64,000 bases of DNA from Halorubrum sp. BOL3-1 (GTDB lineage Archaea > Halobacteriota > Halobacteria > Halobacteriales > Haloferacaceae), in assembly GCF_004114375.1 (NCBI RefSeq), contig NZ_CP034692.1:1240001-1304000 (forward strand), given 5' to 3'. Below are positions 8,169-17,907 of the stretch, in pieces. Numbering within the stretch: position 1 is the stretch's first letter; every line of letters begins with the position of its first letter. Made by a program: the position numbers and the translations under genes. The notes under the pieces were generated by a model. It worked only from the letters and a program-made list of their open reading frames with translations, was not told where the DNA came from and made no database searches.

Positions 8169-10394
8169 TCACACGAGTCCGATCGCGGCGAACGTGACGA
8201 GCGTGACCGCGAGCAGCACCACGACGTGTTTCACGCCGTCGCGCACCGACCCCTCGCCGAGCTGGCCGGCGACGAGTCCGGAGCAGGTCGCCTGGATCGC
8301 CGCGGCGTGGAAGAACAGCTGCTCGTAGGCGGCAACCTCGATGTCGCCGATCCCGTCCGTGATTCCCCCGGGACCGGAGGGGACGCCGCCGCCGGCGTCC
8401 GGAAGGCCGCCGCCCGCCCCCGGCGGGCCCGCCGACTCGATTGCGGGGATGAACGACACCGACAGCGCCGCGATGATCCCGAGGAAGACCAAAAAGGAGA
8501 TGTAGATAACGATGAGGTACGTCAACATCACCTGTCGGCGCTCGCGCCGGAGCGACCAGGTCGCGCGCGACTCGTCGGCCGCGATCCGCAGGACCGGCCC
8601 GATGTCGCCGCTCGCCCGGATCGCGTTGGTGACGAGCGCGACCGCCCGGGACATCATCGGTGACCGGACCCGTCGTTCGAGCCGGCGGAGCGCGGTCGAG
8701 ACGTCCGCCCCCCAATCGACGTCGCGGCGCGTCCGGCGGAGGTCCGCAGTCAGCGCCTCCAGGTTCGAGTCCGCGACGCGCCGGACGCTGCCGACCACGG
8801 CGGTCCCCGCCTCGTTGACGCTGGCGAGGCGGTCGAGGAAGTCCGGGGCCGCGGACTCGACGCGCCGGACCCGACGCTTGCCGAACTCGTAGGCGACCGC
8901 GTACGCCGCGAGGACGAACGCGGTCGCGGCGACGATCGGCCCGTCGATCTGTCCGGCCATCTCGATCGGCGTCCCGAGCGTGACCGGGAACGCGAAGGCG
9001 AGCAGCCCGACGACCGCGGTCGGGACGGCGGCGAGGAACACGGTCCGCGGCGAGGCCAGCACGGTCTCCGCCGGCGACGCGATCAGTCGACGCACCCCGC
9101 GGAGGCGGTCGTAGATTCGGAGCCGCTCGCGGCTCGCCGCCCAGCGGTCCGCGCCGGCACCGCCGGGATCGGCACCGTCCGGGCGGCGTCCGACCGCCGT
9201 TCCGCCGTCCGGGCCGATGTCGCCGCTCGCCGTCCCCCCGTCGAACCGCGGGGAGCCGCCCCGGTCCCCGGACTCGTCCGTCGCGTGGCGCACCCCCGAG
9301 ACGGACGGGGTGTCCGGGTCCGACAGCGACGACTCCGCGACCGTCTCGGTTCCCCCGACGCCCTGGGTCACGCTGTCGACGTAGACGACGAACCCGAAGG
9401 TGGCGAGCGGGACGCCGACGTAGACGACGACGCGCAAGAGGGGGAGCGTGTCCTGTAAGACGAGTCCGATGACGACGAGGATGGTGATGAAAAAGAGCGG
9501 GCCGGCGACCAGCGCCGTCACGTACGCCTCCGCGAACGTCGAGAGCAGTTCGAGGTACTGCTCCTGTTTCGCCTCTGCCTCCGCCTGATAGCGCTCGTAC
9601 TGGTCCTTAAGGAACTCTGACACCGGCTGGCCGGTGCCGAGGACGGACGCGAGGTTCTCCGAGAAGTCCGCTAGGTCGTCGCTGGGCGTCCGCCGGGAGA
9701 TGCGCTGGAGCGCGGTGAGCGAGTCGGTCCCGAAGGCGTTCATGTCGCGGACCGCGACCGACAGCTCCGTGGCCGCCTCGCCGTACACCGACTCGTTCTC
9801 CGCGAGCGTGTCCATCACCCGCGGGAACGCCATCCCCGAGCGCGAGAGCGCGTACATGAACGCGACCGTTCGGGGCAGGGTGGCGTCTATCTCGGCCCCC
9901 CTCGCGTGCGCTCGCTGGTCGAGCAGCCGCCACCGGGCGACGTACGCGCCGAGTGCCAAGCCCGCGCCGACGGTCGCGGAGACGACCGCGAGCAGGACGA
10001 ACAGCCTGCCGAGTCCGAGGTCTGCGAGCCGCGCGACGACCGCGACGAATCCGAACTGGGCCGGGAGCGCCTCGCGGATCGCCGCCTCGCCGACGTCGAG
10101 CGCGGCGAGGAGTCCCGCGGCGCCGTACACGCCGATGACGCTGCCGGCGACGCCGAGAACCGCCGCGTACAGCAGCGTCCGCGAGGCGTACACCCGGTGG
10201 GTCGTCCCGGCGACGTGGGCCGCGCGCATCCGGTCGCGCTGGGCCCGTCGCCGCGTCTCGTTCTCGCCGACGTAGTCCCCGAACGCCGACAGCGCGACGC
10301 GGGTGACGAACAGGTCGGCCCGGTCGTCGACGAGCGGGAGCGCGAGCGCGAGGCAGGCCCCGACCGCGACCGCGAGGGGGACGTACTCGATCAT
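8169..10394 (-). CDS. Type IV pilus/secretion membrane platform protein (PilC/TadC-like)
   Basis: A 741-residue polytopic protein. Two type II secretion F-type domains can be inferred: one in the first half (DATLPRTVAFMYALSRSGMAF...) and a second after a glycine-rich linker at about 360-400 (ESAAPDFLDRLASVNEAGTAV), each flanked by membrane helices. This is the archaeal platform protein of a type IV pilus-like machine and binds the hexameric ATPase. Its start codon overlaps the stop codon of the ATPase gene (ATGA), so the pair is translationally coupled. An in-frame extension to 10712 is an out-of-frame shadow of the ATPase gene. Confidence 0.88.
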   Translation of the reverse strand: MIEYVPLAVAVGACLALALPLVDDRADLFVTRVALSAFGDYVGENETRRRAQRDRMRAAHVAGTTHRVYASRTLLYAAVLGVAGSVIGVYGAAGLLAALDVGEAAIREALPAQFGFVAVVARLADLGLGRLFVLLAVVSATVGAGLALGAYVARWRLLDQRAHARGAEIDATLPRTVAFMYALSRSGMAFPRVMDTLAENESVYGEAATELSVAVRDMNAFGTDSLTALQRISRRTPSDDLADFSENLASVLGTGQPVSEFLKDQYERYQAEAEAKQEQYLELLSTFAEAYVTALVAGPLFFITILVVIGLVLQDTLPLLRVVVYVGVPLATFGFVVYVDSVTQGVGGTETVAESSLSDPDTPSVSGVRHATDESGDRGGSPRFDGGTASGDIGPDGGTAVGRRPDGADPGGAGADRWAASRERLRIYDRLRGVRRLIASPAETVLASPRTVFLAAVPTAVVGLLAFAFPVTLGTPIEMAGQIDGPIVAATAFVLAAYAVAYEFGKRRVRRVESAAPDFLDRLASVNEAGTAVVGSVRRVADSNLEALTADLRRTRRDVDWGADVSTALRRLERRVRSPMMSRAVALVTNAIRASGDIGPVLRIAADESRATWSLRRERRQVMLTYLIVIYISFLVFLGIIAALSVSFIPAIESAGPPGAGGGLPDAGGGVPSGPGGITDGIGDIEVAAYEQLFFHAAAIQATCSGLVAGQLGEGSVRDGVKHVVVLLAVTLVTFAAIGLV

Positions 10395-12088
10395 CGGTCC
10401 GCGGCGTCGACCGCCGGGTCCCCCACGGCGGCGTCCCCGTCGTCCGCGAGGGCCTCGGCGTCGACGTCCTCGGCAGCTGCGGCGCGCTCGTCGAGGTTGT
10501 CCATCACGCGGTCGGGGTCGGCGTAGTACTCGTTGACGAGGGCGGTGAACGCGCGGTAGTCGTCGATGCCGAGCGCGGAGAGCAGTTCGAGGAAGCGCTC
10601 GCGGCGACGGACCTCGTGGAGGAGCTCCGAGCGAGACCAGCCGCGCTCGTCCGCGATCTCCTCCAACAGCGACGAGTCGTTCCGCTGGAACGTGTCGGAG
10701 TCGGGAACCCACTCGAACGCCGAGGAGTAGTCGAGTTCGCCGGTCCGCTGGTCGATACCGCCGATCTCACCGATCGTCTTCGCGCGGCGCACGCGCTCGT
10801 CGGCGGAGCGCGTGAGCGTCTGTACCGAGAGCATGTCGAGCGACTGGACCATCGCGCGGGGGACGTTGATCGGCTCGTTCTCCAGGCGGTTGATAACCGT
10901 CTCGATCGAGTCGGCGTGCATCGTCGAGAACGTGGTGTGGCCCGTGTTCATCGCCTGGAACAGGGTGATGGCCTCCTCGCCGCGGACCTCGCCGACGATG
11001 ATGTACTCGGGGCGGTGGCGCAGCGCCGAGCGCAGCAGGTCGTACATGTCGATGTCCGTCCCCTCGTACCGGCGCTCGCGGGTGACCGCCGAGAGCCAGT
11101 TGTCGTGGTACAGGGAGAGCTCGCGGGTGTCCTCGATGGAGAGAACCTTCGCGCGGGGCGGGACGAACATCGACACCGCGTTCATCGAGGTGGTCTTTCC
11201 GGAGGCGGTGCCGCCCGCGAAGATGAGGCTCTTGTTGTGTTCGATACAGAGCCAGAAGTACGCCATCTGCTCGACGGAGAAGGTGCCGTACTCCACCAGG
11301 TCGACGGGCGTGAACGGGTCCTCGGCGTACTGGCGGATGGTGAACGCCGAGCCGCGGGGCGTCACCTCCTCGCCGAGCGCGAGCTCCGCGCGCGACCCGT
11401 CGGGGAGCGTCGTCTCGACGATCGGGTCCCCGACGGAGACGTGGCGCCCGGACTGCTGGGCGAGCCGGATCACGTAGCTGTCGAGCGCCTCCTGCCCGAA
11501 CGAGACGTTCGTTTCGATGTCGGTGTACTCGTCGTGGTAGACGAAGATCGGGAGGTCGTAGCCGTCACACGAGACGTCCTCGATGTGGCGGTCGTTGAGC
11601 AGGGGATCGACCTTCCCGTAGCCGCGGAAGTCGCGGTAGAGGTAGTACGCGAGCGCGTGGAACGTGTCCATTCCGGCCTCGACGCCGTACCCCTCCAACA
11701 GCGTCTCCAGCTCCGACCGGAGGGTCTCCTCGTCGGTCTTGCCGGTGCCCTCGCGGTACAGCAGCGGATCACGGATGTCGTCGACGACGCGGTCGAGCAG
11801 ATCGCGCTCGAACGCGTCCAGCTCCGGCTCGACCGCGTAGTAGCGGTGTTCGCTCTCGACATCGTCGTACGTGATCGCGATGTACGCGTACGGGGCGTTC
11901 ACCCAGTAGCGGTCGATCTCGCGTTCGTCCTCGGGAACGGTGAACGAGGCGAGGGGCCCGTCCTCCTCCGGGCGGAACGGGCGGATGTCGAGCGTGGATC
12001 CCTGGAGCAGCTGCCACGTCCGAGAGAGGCGCCGCTGGAGGGCCTCGATCCGGTCTCCGAGGTCGCTCCCGCCGACGTCGCTCGCCAT
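10391..12088 (-). CDS. Type II/IV secretion system ATPase (PilB/GspE-like)
   Basis: A 565-residue cytoplasmic motor ATPase. It shows Walker A (GGTASGKTT), an aspartate box (SIEDTRELSLYHDNW), Walker B (EYIIVGEVRGEEAITLFQAM) and a histidine box (TGHTTFSTMHADS). It powers pilin assembly together with the platform protein encoded immediately downstream. The ATG at 12088 is chosen over upstream codons because a TATA-like GTTTAAC lies about 30 bp before it. No pilin is in the operon; the only one in the window is at 2786. Confidence 0.92.
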   Translation of the reverse strand: MASDVGGSDLGDRIEALQRRLSRTWQLLQGSTLDIRPFRPEEDGPLASFTVPEDEREIDRYWVNAPYAYIAITYDDVESEHRYYAVEPELDAFERDLLDRVVDDIRDPLLYREGTGKTDEETLRSELETLLEGYGVEAGMDTFHALAYYLYRDFRGYGKVDPLLNDRHIEDVSCDGYDLPIFVYHDEYTDIETNVSFGQEALDSYVIRLAQQSGRHVSVGDPIVETTLPDGSRAELALGEEVTPRGSAFTIRQYAEDPFTPVDLVEYGTFSVEQMAYFWLCIEHNKSLIFAGGTASGKTTSMNAVSMFVPPRAKVLSIEDTRELSLYHDNWLSAVTRERRYEGTDIDMYDLLRSALRHRPEYIIVGEVRGEEAITLFQAMNTGHTTFSTMHADSIETVINRLENEPINVPRAMVQSLDMLSVQTLTRSADERVRRAKTIGEIGGIDQRTGELDYSSAFEWVPDSDTFQRNDSSLLEEIADERGWSRSELLHEVRRRERFLELLSALGIDDYRAFTALVNEYYADPDRVMDNLDERAAAAEDVDAEALADDGDAAVGDPAVDAADR

Positions 12089-12221
12089 GGATGTGGGGAC
12101 GTTGCGGCGGGGGGAAGTTAAACTACCCCCGACGATTATCACTGGCGACATCCGAACCGCCCTCGCGCCGTCGATCCGCCCGTTACGTTGATACGGCCGG
12201 GCCGCAAAGCACCGATACGAA

Positions 12222-12704
12222 ATGCGGCGTGACTACTTCGACCTGACCGTCGACGGCGTCGGGGACGGCGCCGACTCCCGGTCGCCCCCGCTGGTGCGGA
12301 TCGACTTCCACGGACCGGAGGAACTGCTCCGCGAGCGGCTCTCCGGGGGCGAGAGCGACGGCACCGAGGACGGGGACGACCTGCTCACGGCCGACGAGAT
12401 CGACGTCGCGTTCCGGCTCCGCGAGCCGCTGGACGAGGCGGACGACCCGAAGGGCGTGGTCGGCGTCACCAACCGGTACACCGGTGACTTCGTGCTCGAA
12501 CTCAACGAGACGGCGACCGACGTGCTCCCCTTTATCCACGCCGCGCGCGACGCCGCCGAGGACGGCGACGCGCAGTACCGCGTCGAGATCGACGTCGAGG
12601 GCGATCGGCTCGTCGCCTACGACAAGGACACCTTCCTCGTGTACGACCACGAGGGGAACCTACTCCGCAGCGAGAGCCTGATTCCCTCGGGCGTCGAGCT
12701 GTGA
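12222..12704 (+). CDS. Haloarchaeal conserved protein (DUF5793-like)
   Basis: A 160-residue acidic soluble protein starting MRRDYFDLTVDG, with a variable acidic segment (about residues 43-58) and a conserved C-terminal half (GVTNRYTGDFVLELNETATDVLPFIHAAR ... VYDHEGNLLR). From memory it resembles the haloarchaeal family DUF5793; I have no functional evidence. It has no signal peptide or membrane helix and is divergent from the ATPase gene. Confidence 0.7.
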   Translation: MRRDYFDLTVDGVGDGADSRSPPLVRIDFHGPEELLRERLSGGESDGTEDGDDLLTADEIDVAFRLREPLDEADDPKGVVGVTNRYTGDFVLELNETATDVLPFIHAARDAAEDGDAQYRVEIDVEGDRLVAYDKDTFLVYDHEGNLLRSESLIPSGVEL

Positions 12705-12743
12705 GGCGGGCGCCCCGGGACTCTCGGGCGGACGCCCCGGCGC

Positions 12744-13625
12744 TCACAGGCTGACGCTGTCGGGGACGAGCCGCACCGAGTCGCCGGGCCGGAGGTCGAA
12801 CGCGCCGTCGCCGCGCCCGTCGTTGACGTCGCACTCCACGTAGCCGTGGCTCCCGACGGTGACGAGGCGCTCGCCGGGGTCGACGGCGCCGAACGTCTCC
12901 GCGACCGGCGTGAGGTCGCCGTCGACGCGGATCCAGTCGCGACCGCGGATCAGTTCTCCCGGGACGTTCGTTATCACGTTCCCGAACCGGTCGATCGCGA
13001 GCGCCTCGCCGTCGACGGCGACGACGGCACCGTCGTCGCCCGCCTCGTCGACATCCGCGTCGTCGCCTCCTTTCTCGTCGCCGCCCGCCTCGGCCCGCTC
13101 GACCGACGGCTCCGGGAAGCGGACGTCGACCGGGTCGCTCGCGGGGGCGAGGTCGTCCATCGCCGCGAGGGTCTCGGAAACGTCCTCGGGGGTCGCCGCC
13201 GCGGGACCGTCGTCGAGTGCCGTCCGGACGCGGGCCGCGGTCGGGGCGAACACGTCGCGGCCGTGGAACGTCTCGCTCGCCGGTTCGTCGACCGCGACGG
13301 TCCAGGCCTCGACGTCCGACTCGCCCGCCGCCAGCGCCCGAGCCGGCGGCATCGCGAGGCCGTTGTCGGGCGCGACGATCACGTGCGCGCCAGCGCGGAC
13401 GACGAGCGCGTCGCGACCGGTGCCGACGCCGGGGTCGACGACGGCGCAGTGGACCGCCGGCGGGAACTCCGTGAGGACGAACCGGAGCCAGAAGGCCGCC
13501 GCGCGCGGGTCTCCGCGCGGTAGGTCGTGGGCGACGTCGATCAGTTCGGCGTCCGTGTGCCGGCGGATCACTCCCTTCATCGCGGCGGGGTACGGCGAGC
13601 CGAAGTCCGAGGTGAGCGTGATCAT
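12744..13625 (-). CDS. SAM hydrolase / SAM-dependent halide-hydroxide adenosyltransferase (DUF62)
   Basis: A 293-residue protein beginning MITLTSDFGSPYPAAMKGVI, the hallmark of the DUF62/duf-62 family, with VVDPGVGTGRDALVV and the C-terminal barrel block IDRFGNVITNVP. Archaeal members hydrolyse S-adenosylmethionine to adenosine and methionine with a hydroxide nucleophile. An acidic, alanine-rich insertion (about residues 172-198) interrupts the usual linker. The family is usually 255-265 residues, so this one is longer because of that insert. Confidence 0.9.
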   Translation of the reverse strand: MITLTSDFGSPYPAAMKGVIRRHTDAELIDVAHDLPRGDPRAAAFWLRFVLTEFPPAVHCAVVDPGVGTGRDALVVRAGAHVIVAPDNGLAMPPARALAAGESDVEAWTVAVDEPASETFHGRDVFAPTAARVRTALDDGPAAATPEDVSETLAAMDDLAPASDPVDVRFPEPSVERAEAGGDEKGGDDADVDEAGDDGAVVAVDGEALAIDRFGNVITNVPGELIRGRDWIRVDGDLTPVAETFGAVDPGERLVTVGSHGYVECDVNDGRGDGAFDLRPGDSVRLVPDSVSL

Positions 13626-13701
13626 AACGGAAAACGCGTGCGGGGAGCGGTTAAAAGAAACGGGCGGCGGCTCCGTTCCGTCTCACTCATTCTAATCCAG
13701 T

Positions 13702-13973
13702 GCGGTGGCGCGCGCCTCCGAGCGGTCGCCTCTGGCGACCGCGAGGGGCGCGTGCGAGGGAGTCGCGAGCGGACGGGCGACCGAAGGGGGTCCGGGGCGA
13801 GCGACGAGGCTGGGGAGGCGTGAGGCTGCGGTGCTGTGCGGTGCGGGGCGGGGGCTCGAAGGGGCAGCCGCGAGGCGGGCGCAGGCGATGTAAGCACCGC
13901 AGGAGCGAGTGAAACGAGCGACAAGGAGCGCAGCGAGCGTGCGCCCGCCTCGCGGCTGGGGCTTCGGTGGTGG
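13702..13973 (+). repeat. Dispersed hairpin repeat, copy 1
   Basis: Non-coding repeat of 272 bp. It begins GCGGTGGCGCGCGCC, passes through the core GACGAGGCTGGGGAGGCGTG (13804-13823) and ends CTGGGGCTTCGGTGGT. A perfect 19-bp stem (13865-13883 with 13940-13958, arm CAGCCGCGAGGCGGGCGCA) closes a 56-nt loop. Five copies of this family lie in the window. It sits between the SAM hydrolase start and the NMN adenylyltransferase stop. A TTTATAAA-like block follows at about 13990. Confidence 0.85.
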
Positions 13974-14015
13974 TCGCGTCAATCGATCGTTTATAAACAG
14001 AGACGTACAGCCGGT

Positions 14016-14546
14016 CTACGCGTCGGAGGGCACCTCACCGTTCGTGTCGGTCTCGGCGACGCGGCGGATGCGCTCGACGCCGTCGACCTCGCGGATCACG
14101 TCGACGACGGCGTCCGGGACGAGGTCCTCCCAGTCGCGCCCGCGGATCATCCGCTCGCGGAGTTCGGTCCCCTCCAGCACGTCGCGCCGGAACATCGGGG
14201 ACTGGCGCACCTCGACGCCGGCCTCCTCGAACAGCCGGACCACGAGCGGGTTGTTCGAGTACGCGACGTCGAACCGCGGGGTCATGCTCTGGACGTGGCT
14301 CACCCACACCGAGTTCCGGTCGAGGTCCTCGATGGGGACGACGTAGGTGGTGACCGCCAACTCCTCGACCGCCTTCGTCGCCATCATCACGCGCTCGCCG
14401 GCAGTGAAGGGGTTCCGCGTGGTGTGGGAGTCGCCGGCCGAACCGATTCCCAAGACCAGCTCGTCTACCTCCGCCGCGATCTCTTCCACCATGTGCTGGT
14501 GACCGTCGTGGAACGGCTGGTACCGGCCGATGTAGAACCCCCGCAT
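14016..14546 (-). CDS. Nicotinamide-nucleotide adenylyltransferase (NadM type)
   Basis: A 176-residue enzyme making NAD+ from NMN and ATP. The nucleotidyltransferase motif GRYQPFHDGHQHMV is at the N-terminus. A second conserved block, HTTRNPFTAGERVMM, follows near residue 42, with SNNPLVVRLFEEAGVEV further on. Length and motifs fit the archaeal NadM family. A TATA-like TTATAAA lies about 25 bp upstream of the ATG. The gene is divergent from LonB. Confidence 0.93.
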   Translation of the reverse strand: MRGFYIGRYQPFHDGHQHMVEEIAAEVDELVLGIGSAGDSHTTRNPFTAGERVMMATKAVEELAVTTYVVPIEDLDRNSVWVSHVQSMTPRFDVAYSNNPLVVRLFEEAGVEVRQSPMFRRDVLEGTELRERMIRGRDWEDLVPDAVVDVIREVDGVERIRRVAETDTNGEVPSDA

Positions 14547-14715
14547 GGATTCACGTAGCGGCGGCGTTATTTATAAACCCCGTGGGAACGACCGAACGGA
14601 GAGATCGGTGGATAAACGGCTTCACGAGAGGGTTTACTGCCCCCAAACAGACGGGTCCGGGGGGAGAAAGTATATCAGTAGCCGACCCTTCGTTTTCGGT
14701 AGCGATACCGATTCT

Positions 14716-17004
14716 ATGAGCAACGAGAAGGACACGAACGACCCGACGGCCGACGACCCCGACGAACCGCCCCACGGCGGCGTCGACGACTCGAACCCGG
14801 CGGGGAACGGCGAGGACGCCGCGCGCGGCGACCCCGAGCCGGACGACGGTCCGGCGAGCGACCCCGACGTCGACGGGGGCCCGACGGCGGACTCCGGCGG
14901 GGAGTCTGTCGCGGACCCCGACGACGCGGACGAGCCCTGGGACGACGACGTCGTCGTCGACGAGGGCGACGGGTTCGACGATACCGAGGTCGTCGGGGGC
15001 GCTCCCGACGACGACCGGAACGGCGACACCCTCGGTCCGGCCGACGACGGCGGGATCGACGATCTCGGCAGCACCGTCGAGGTCGAGGGCGCCGAGATCG
15101 ACGAGGACCCCGGCGAGGACGACCTCCTCGGCGGCCTCAAGATCGACACGACCGCCGAACTCGAGATCCCCGACCGGCTCGTCGACCAGGTCATCGGGCA
15201 GGAACACGCCCGCGACGTGATCATCAAGGCGGCGAAACAGCGTCGCCACGTGATGATGATCGGCTCGCCCGGGACCGGCAAGTCGATGCTCGCGAAGGCG
15301 ATGTCCGAGCTGCTCCCCAAAGAGGAGCTTCAGGACGTCCTGGTGTATCACAACCCCGACGACGGCAACAAGCCGAAGACGCGGACCGTGCCGGCCGGCA
15401 AGGGCGACCAGATAGTCGAGGCGCACCGCGAGGAGGCGCGCAAGCGCAACCAGATGCGGTCGCTCCTCATGTGGATCATCATCGCCGTCGTGTTGGGCTA
15501 CGCGCTCATCATCGCCGGCACGATCCTCGTGGGCATCATCGCGGCCGGCGTGGTGTACCTCGTCTTCCGCTACCTGAACCGCGGTTCGGACGCGATGATC
15601 CCGAACCTGCTGGTGAACAACGGCGACACGAAGACGGCGCCGTTCCGCGACGCGACCGGCGCGCACGCCGGCGCGCTGCTCGGCGACGTGCGGCACGACC
15701 CGTTCCAGTCCGGCGGGATGGAGACGCCCAGCCACGACCGCGTCGAGGCCGGGGCCATTCACAAGTCGAACAAGGGCGTGCTGTTTGTCGACGAGATCAA
15801 CACGCTCGACATCCGGAGCCAGCAGCACCTCATGACGGCGATCCAGGAGGGCGAGTTCTCGATCACGGGCCAGTCCGAGCGCTCCTCGGGCGCGATGGTC
15901 CAGACCGAGCCGGTCCCGACCGACTTCGTCATGATCGCGGCCGGGAACCTCGACGCGATGGAGAACATGCACCCGGCGCTCCGGAGTCGTATCAAGGGGT
16001 ACGGCTACGAGGTGTACATGGAGGACACCATCGAGGACACCCCGGAGATGCGCCGGAAGTACGTCCGGTTCATCGCCCAAGAGGTCGCGAAGGACGGCCG
16101 CCTGCCGGAGTTCTCCGCCGAGGCCGTCGAGGAGATCATCCTCGAGGCCAAGCGGCGCTCCGGCCGGAAGGACCACCTGACGCTGAAGATGCGGAACCTC
16201 GGCGGGATGGTCCGTGTCGCAGGCGACATCGCCCGCGGCGAGGACGCCGAGATGACGACCCGCGACCACGTCCTTCAGGCGAAGGGGCGCTCGCGCTCCA
16301 TCGAACAGCAGCTCGCGGACGACTACATCGAGCGTCGGAAGGACTACGAGCTCCAGGTCTCGGAGGGGTACGTCGCCGGGCGTGTCAACGGACTCGCCGT
16401 CATGGGCGAAGACTCCGGGATCATGCTTCCGGTGATGGCCGAGGTGACGCCGACCCAGGGCGGCGGCCAGGTGATCGCCACCGGCCAGCTCAAGGAGATG
16501 GCCGAGGAGTCGGTCCAGAACGTCTCGGCGATCATCAAGAAGTTCTCCGACGAGAACATCTCGGAGAAGGACATCCACATCCAGTTCATCCAGACGGGCC
16601 AGCAGGGGGTCGACGGCGACTCCGCGTCCATCACGGTCGCGACCGCCGTCATCAGCGCTCTGGAGAACGTCGGCGTCGACCAGAGCCTCGCGATGACCGG
16701 CTCGCTGTCGGTCCGCGGCGACGTGCTCCCCGTCGGCGGGGTCACCCACAAGATCGAAGCGGCCGCGAAGGCCGGCTGTACCCGGGTGATCATCCCCGCG
16801 GCCAACGAGCAGGACGTGATGATCGAAGACGAGTACGAGGAGATGATCGAGATCATCCCCGTCTCGCACATCAGCGAGGTCCTCGACATCGCCCTCGAAG
16901 GCGAGACCGAGAAGGACTCGCTCGTCTCCCGGCTGAAGTCGATCACGGGGTCGACGCTGAACGACGGTAACGTCTCCGGCCCGTCGAGTCCGAGCCCGCA
17001 GTAA
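14716..17004 (+). CDS. lonB: ATP-dependent membrane protease LonB
   Basis: A 762-residue archaeal-type Lon. An acidic, disordered N-terminus (about 140 residues) precedes the AAA+ domain with Walker A GSPGTGKSM near residue 183. Two membrane helices are inserted within the ATPase (about residues 253-295), typical of archaeal LonB. The C-terminal S16 domain has catalytic Ser636 (GDSASI) and Lys679 (THKIEAA), 43 residues apart as in known Lon proteases. It degrades misfolded and regulatory proteins at the membrane. The ATG at 14716 follows a TATA-like AGTATATC at about 14668; a longer in-frame extension is unlikely. Confidence 0.96.
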   Translation: MSNEKDTNDPTADDPDEPPHGGVDDSNPAGNGEDAARGDPEPDDGPASDPDVDGGPTADSGGESVADPDDADEPWDDDVVVDEGDGFDDTEVVGGAPDDDRNGDTLGPADDGGIDDLGSTVEVEGAEIDEDPGEDDLLGGLKIDTTAELEIPDRLVDQVIGQEHARDVIIKAAKQRRHVMMIGSPGTGKSMLAKAMSELLPKEELQDVLVYHNPDDGNKPKTRTVPAGKGDQIVEAHREEARKRNQMRSLLMWIIIAVVLGYALIIAGTILVGIIAAGVVYLVFRYLNRGSDAMIPNLLVNNGDTKTAPFRDATGAHAGALLGDVRHDPFQSGGMETPSHDRVEAGAIHKSNKGVLFVDEINTLDIRSQQHLMTAIQEGEFSITGQSERSSGAMVQTEPVPTDFVMIAAGNLDAMENMHPALRSRIKGYGYEVYMEDTIEDTPEMRRKYVRFIAQEVAKDGRLPEFSAEAVEEIILEAKRRSGRKDHLTLKMRNLGGMVRVAGDIARGEDAEMTTRDHVLQAKGRSRSIEQQLADDYIERRKDYELQVSEGYVAGRVNGLAVMGEDSGIMLPVMAEVTPTQGGGQVIATGQLKEMAEESVQNVSAIIKKFSDENISEKDIHIQFIQTGQQGVDGDSASITVATAVISALENVGVDQSLAMTGSLSVRGDVLPVGGVTHKIEAAAKAGCTRVIIPAANEQDVMIEDEYEEMIEIIPVSHISEVLDIALEGETEKDSLVSRLKSITGSTLNDGNVSGPSSPSPQ

Positions 17005-17124
17005 CGGGTTCCCGATCGCCGGAACTCGCCGTAACGCGTTCCGTCTCGCTTCTCGCACCGCTCGCGGTTCGCCGACGCCGACGCGTCCCACTCACTTTTA
17101 CGGCGGCGGCGTCTACGGCGGACG

Positions 17125-17907
17125 ATGAGCGGGAAACCGACCGTCGGAGAGTACATGACCCGTGATGTGGAAACGGTGAGCCCTGGAGACACGGTGGCCG
17201 AGGTCGCGCGCCGCATGGCCGACAGCGACGGGCACAACGGGTTCCCCGTCACCCAGGGCCGCACCGTCGAGGGGTTCGTTTCGGCCGGGGACCTGCTGCT
17301 CGCGGACGACGACGCCCCCGTGTTCACCGAGATGTCCGAGGACCTGATCGTCGCGCACCCGGACATGAAGGTGACCGACGCCGCGCGGGTGATCCTGCGC
17401 TCCGGCATCCAGCGGCTCCCCGTGGTCGACGACGCCGACAACCTCGTCGGGATCATCTCGAACACCGACGTGGTCCGCTCGCAGATCGAGCGCGCGACGC
17501 CCGGCAAGGTCGGGAAGCTGATGCGGACCCTCTCGCAGATCCACGGCGTCGAACTCGACGAGGAGCGGCGCGAGATCGAGATCGCGGCCCTGACGCCGAC
17601 GCAGGCCCGCGTGTACGCCGATGAACTGGAGGGCCGACAGTACGAGCTAGAGAACGGCCTCGCGGAGCCGCTCGTCGTCATCGACAACGGCGGCACGCTC
17701 TATCTGGCCGACGGTCACCACCGGACCATGGCCGCCCGCGAGGCCGGCATCGAGACGATGGACGCGTACGTGATCATCCCTCGGACCACCGTCGACCTCG
17801 GAATGGCGAAGACCGCCGAGAAAGAGGGTCTCCGCGTCGTCGACGACATCGAGATCGTCGACTACGCCCGACACCCGCTCGTGGAGACGACGAAGCGGCT
17901 CCAGTGA
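17125..17907 (+). CDS. CBS-pair protein with ParB-like C-terminal domain
   Basis: A 260-residue protein. Two CBS motifs (about residues 1-60 and 70-125; MTRDVETVSPGDTVAEVARR and RVILRSGIQRLPVVDDADNLVG) form a likely adenine-nucleotide sensor. They are fused to a ParB/Srx-like domain (about residues 140-215) with the nucleotide-handling motif YLADGHHRTMAAREAG. Proteins of this architecture are widespread in haloarchaea; some ParB-like domains are ATP-using kinases rather than nucleases. The cellular role is unknown. It lies 120 bp after lonB in the same direction. Confidence 0.88.
   Translation: MSGKPTVGEYMTRDVETVSPGDTVAEVARRMADSDGHNGFPVTQGRTVEGFVSAGDLLLADDDAPVFTEMSEDLIVAHPDMKVTDAARVILRSGIQRLPVVDDADNLVGIISNTDVVRSQIERATPGKVGKLMRTLSQIHGVELDEERREIEIAALTPTQARVYADELEGRQYELENGLAEPLVVIDNGGTLYLADGHHRTMAAREAGIETMDAYVIIPRTTVDLGMAKTAEKEGLRVVDDIEIVDYARHPLVETTKRLQ

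Noticed and set aside
13705-13893. Protein-like frames in the dispersed repeats (RGWGGVR ... KGQ ... KHRR patterns)
   Set aside because: Similar peptides recur because the DNA repeats, but start codons, lengths and frames are not shared, copies lie on both strands, and variation follows hairpin pairing rather than codon positions.
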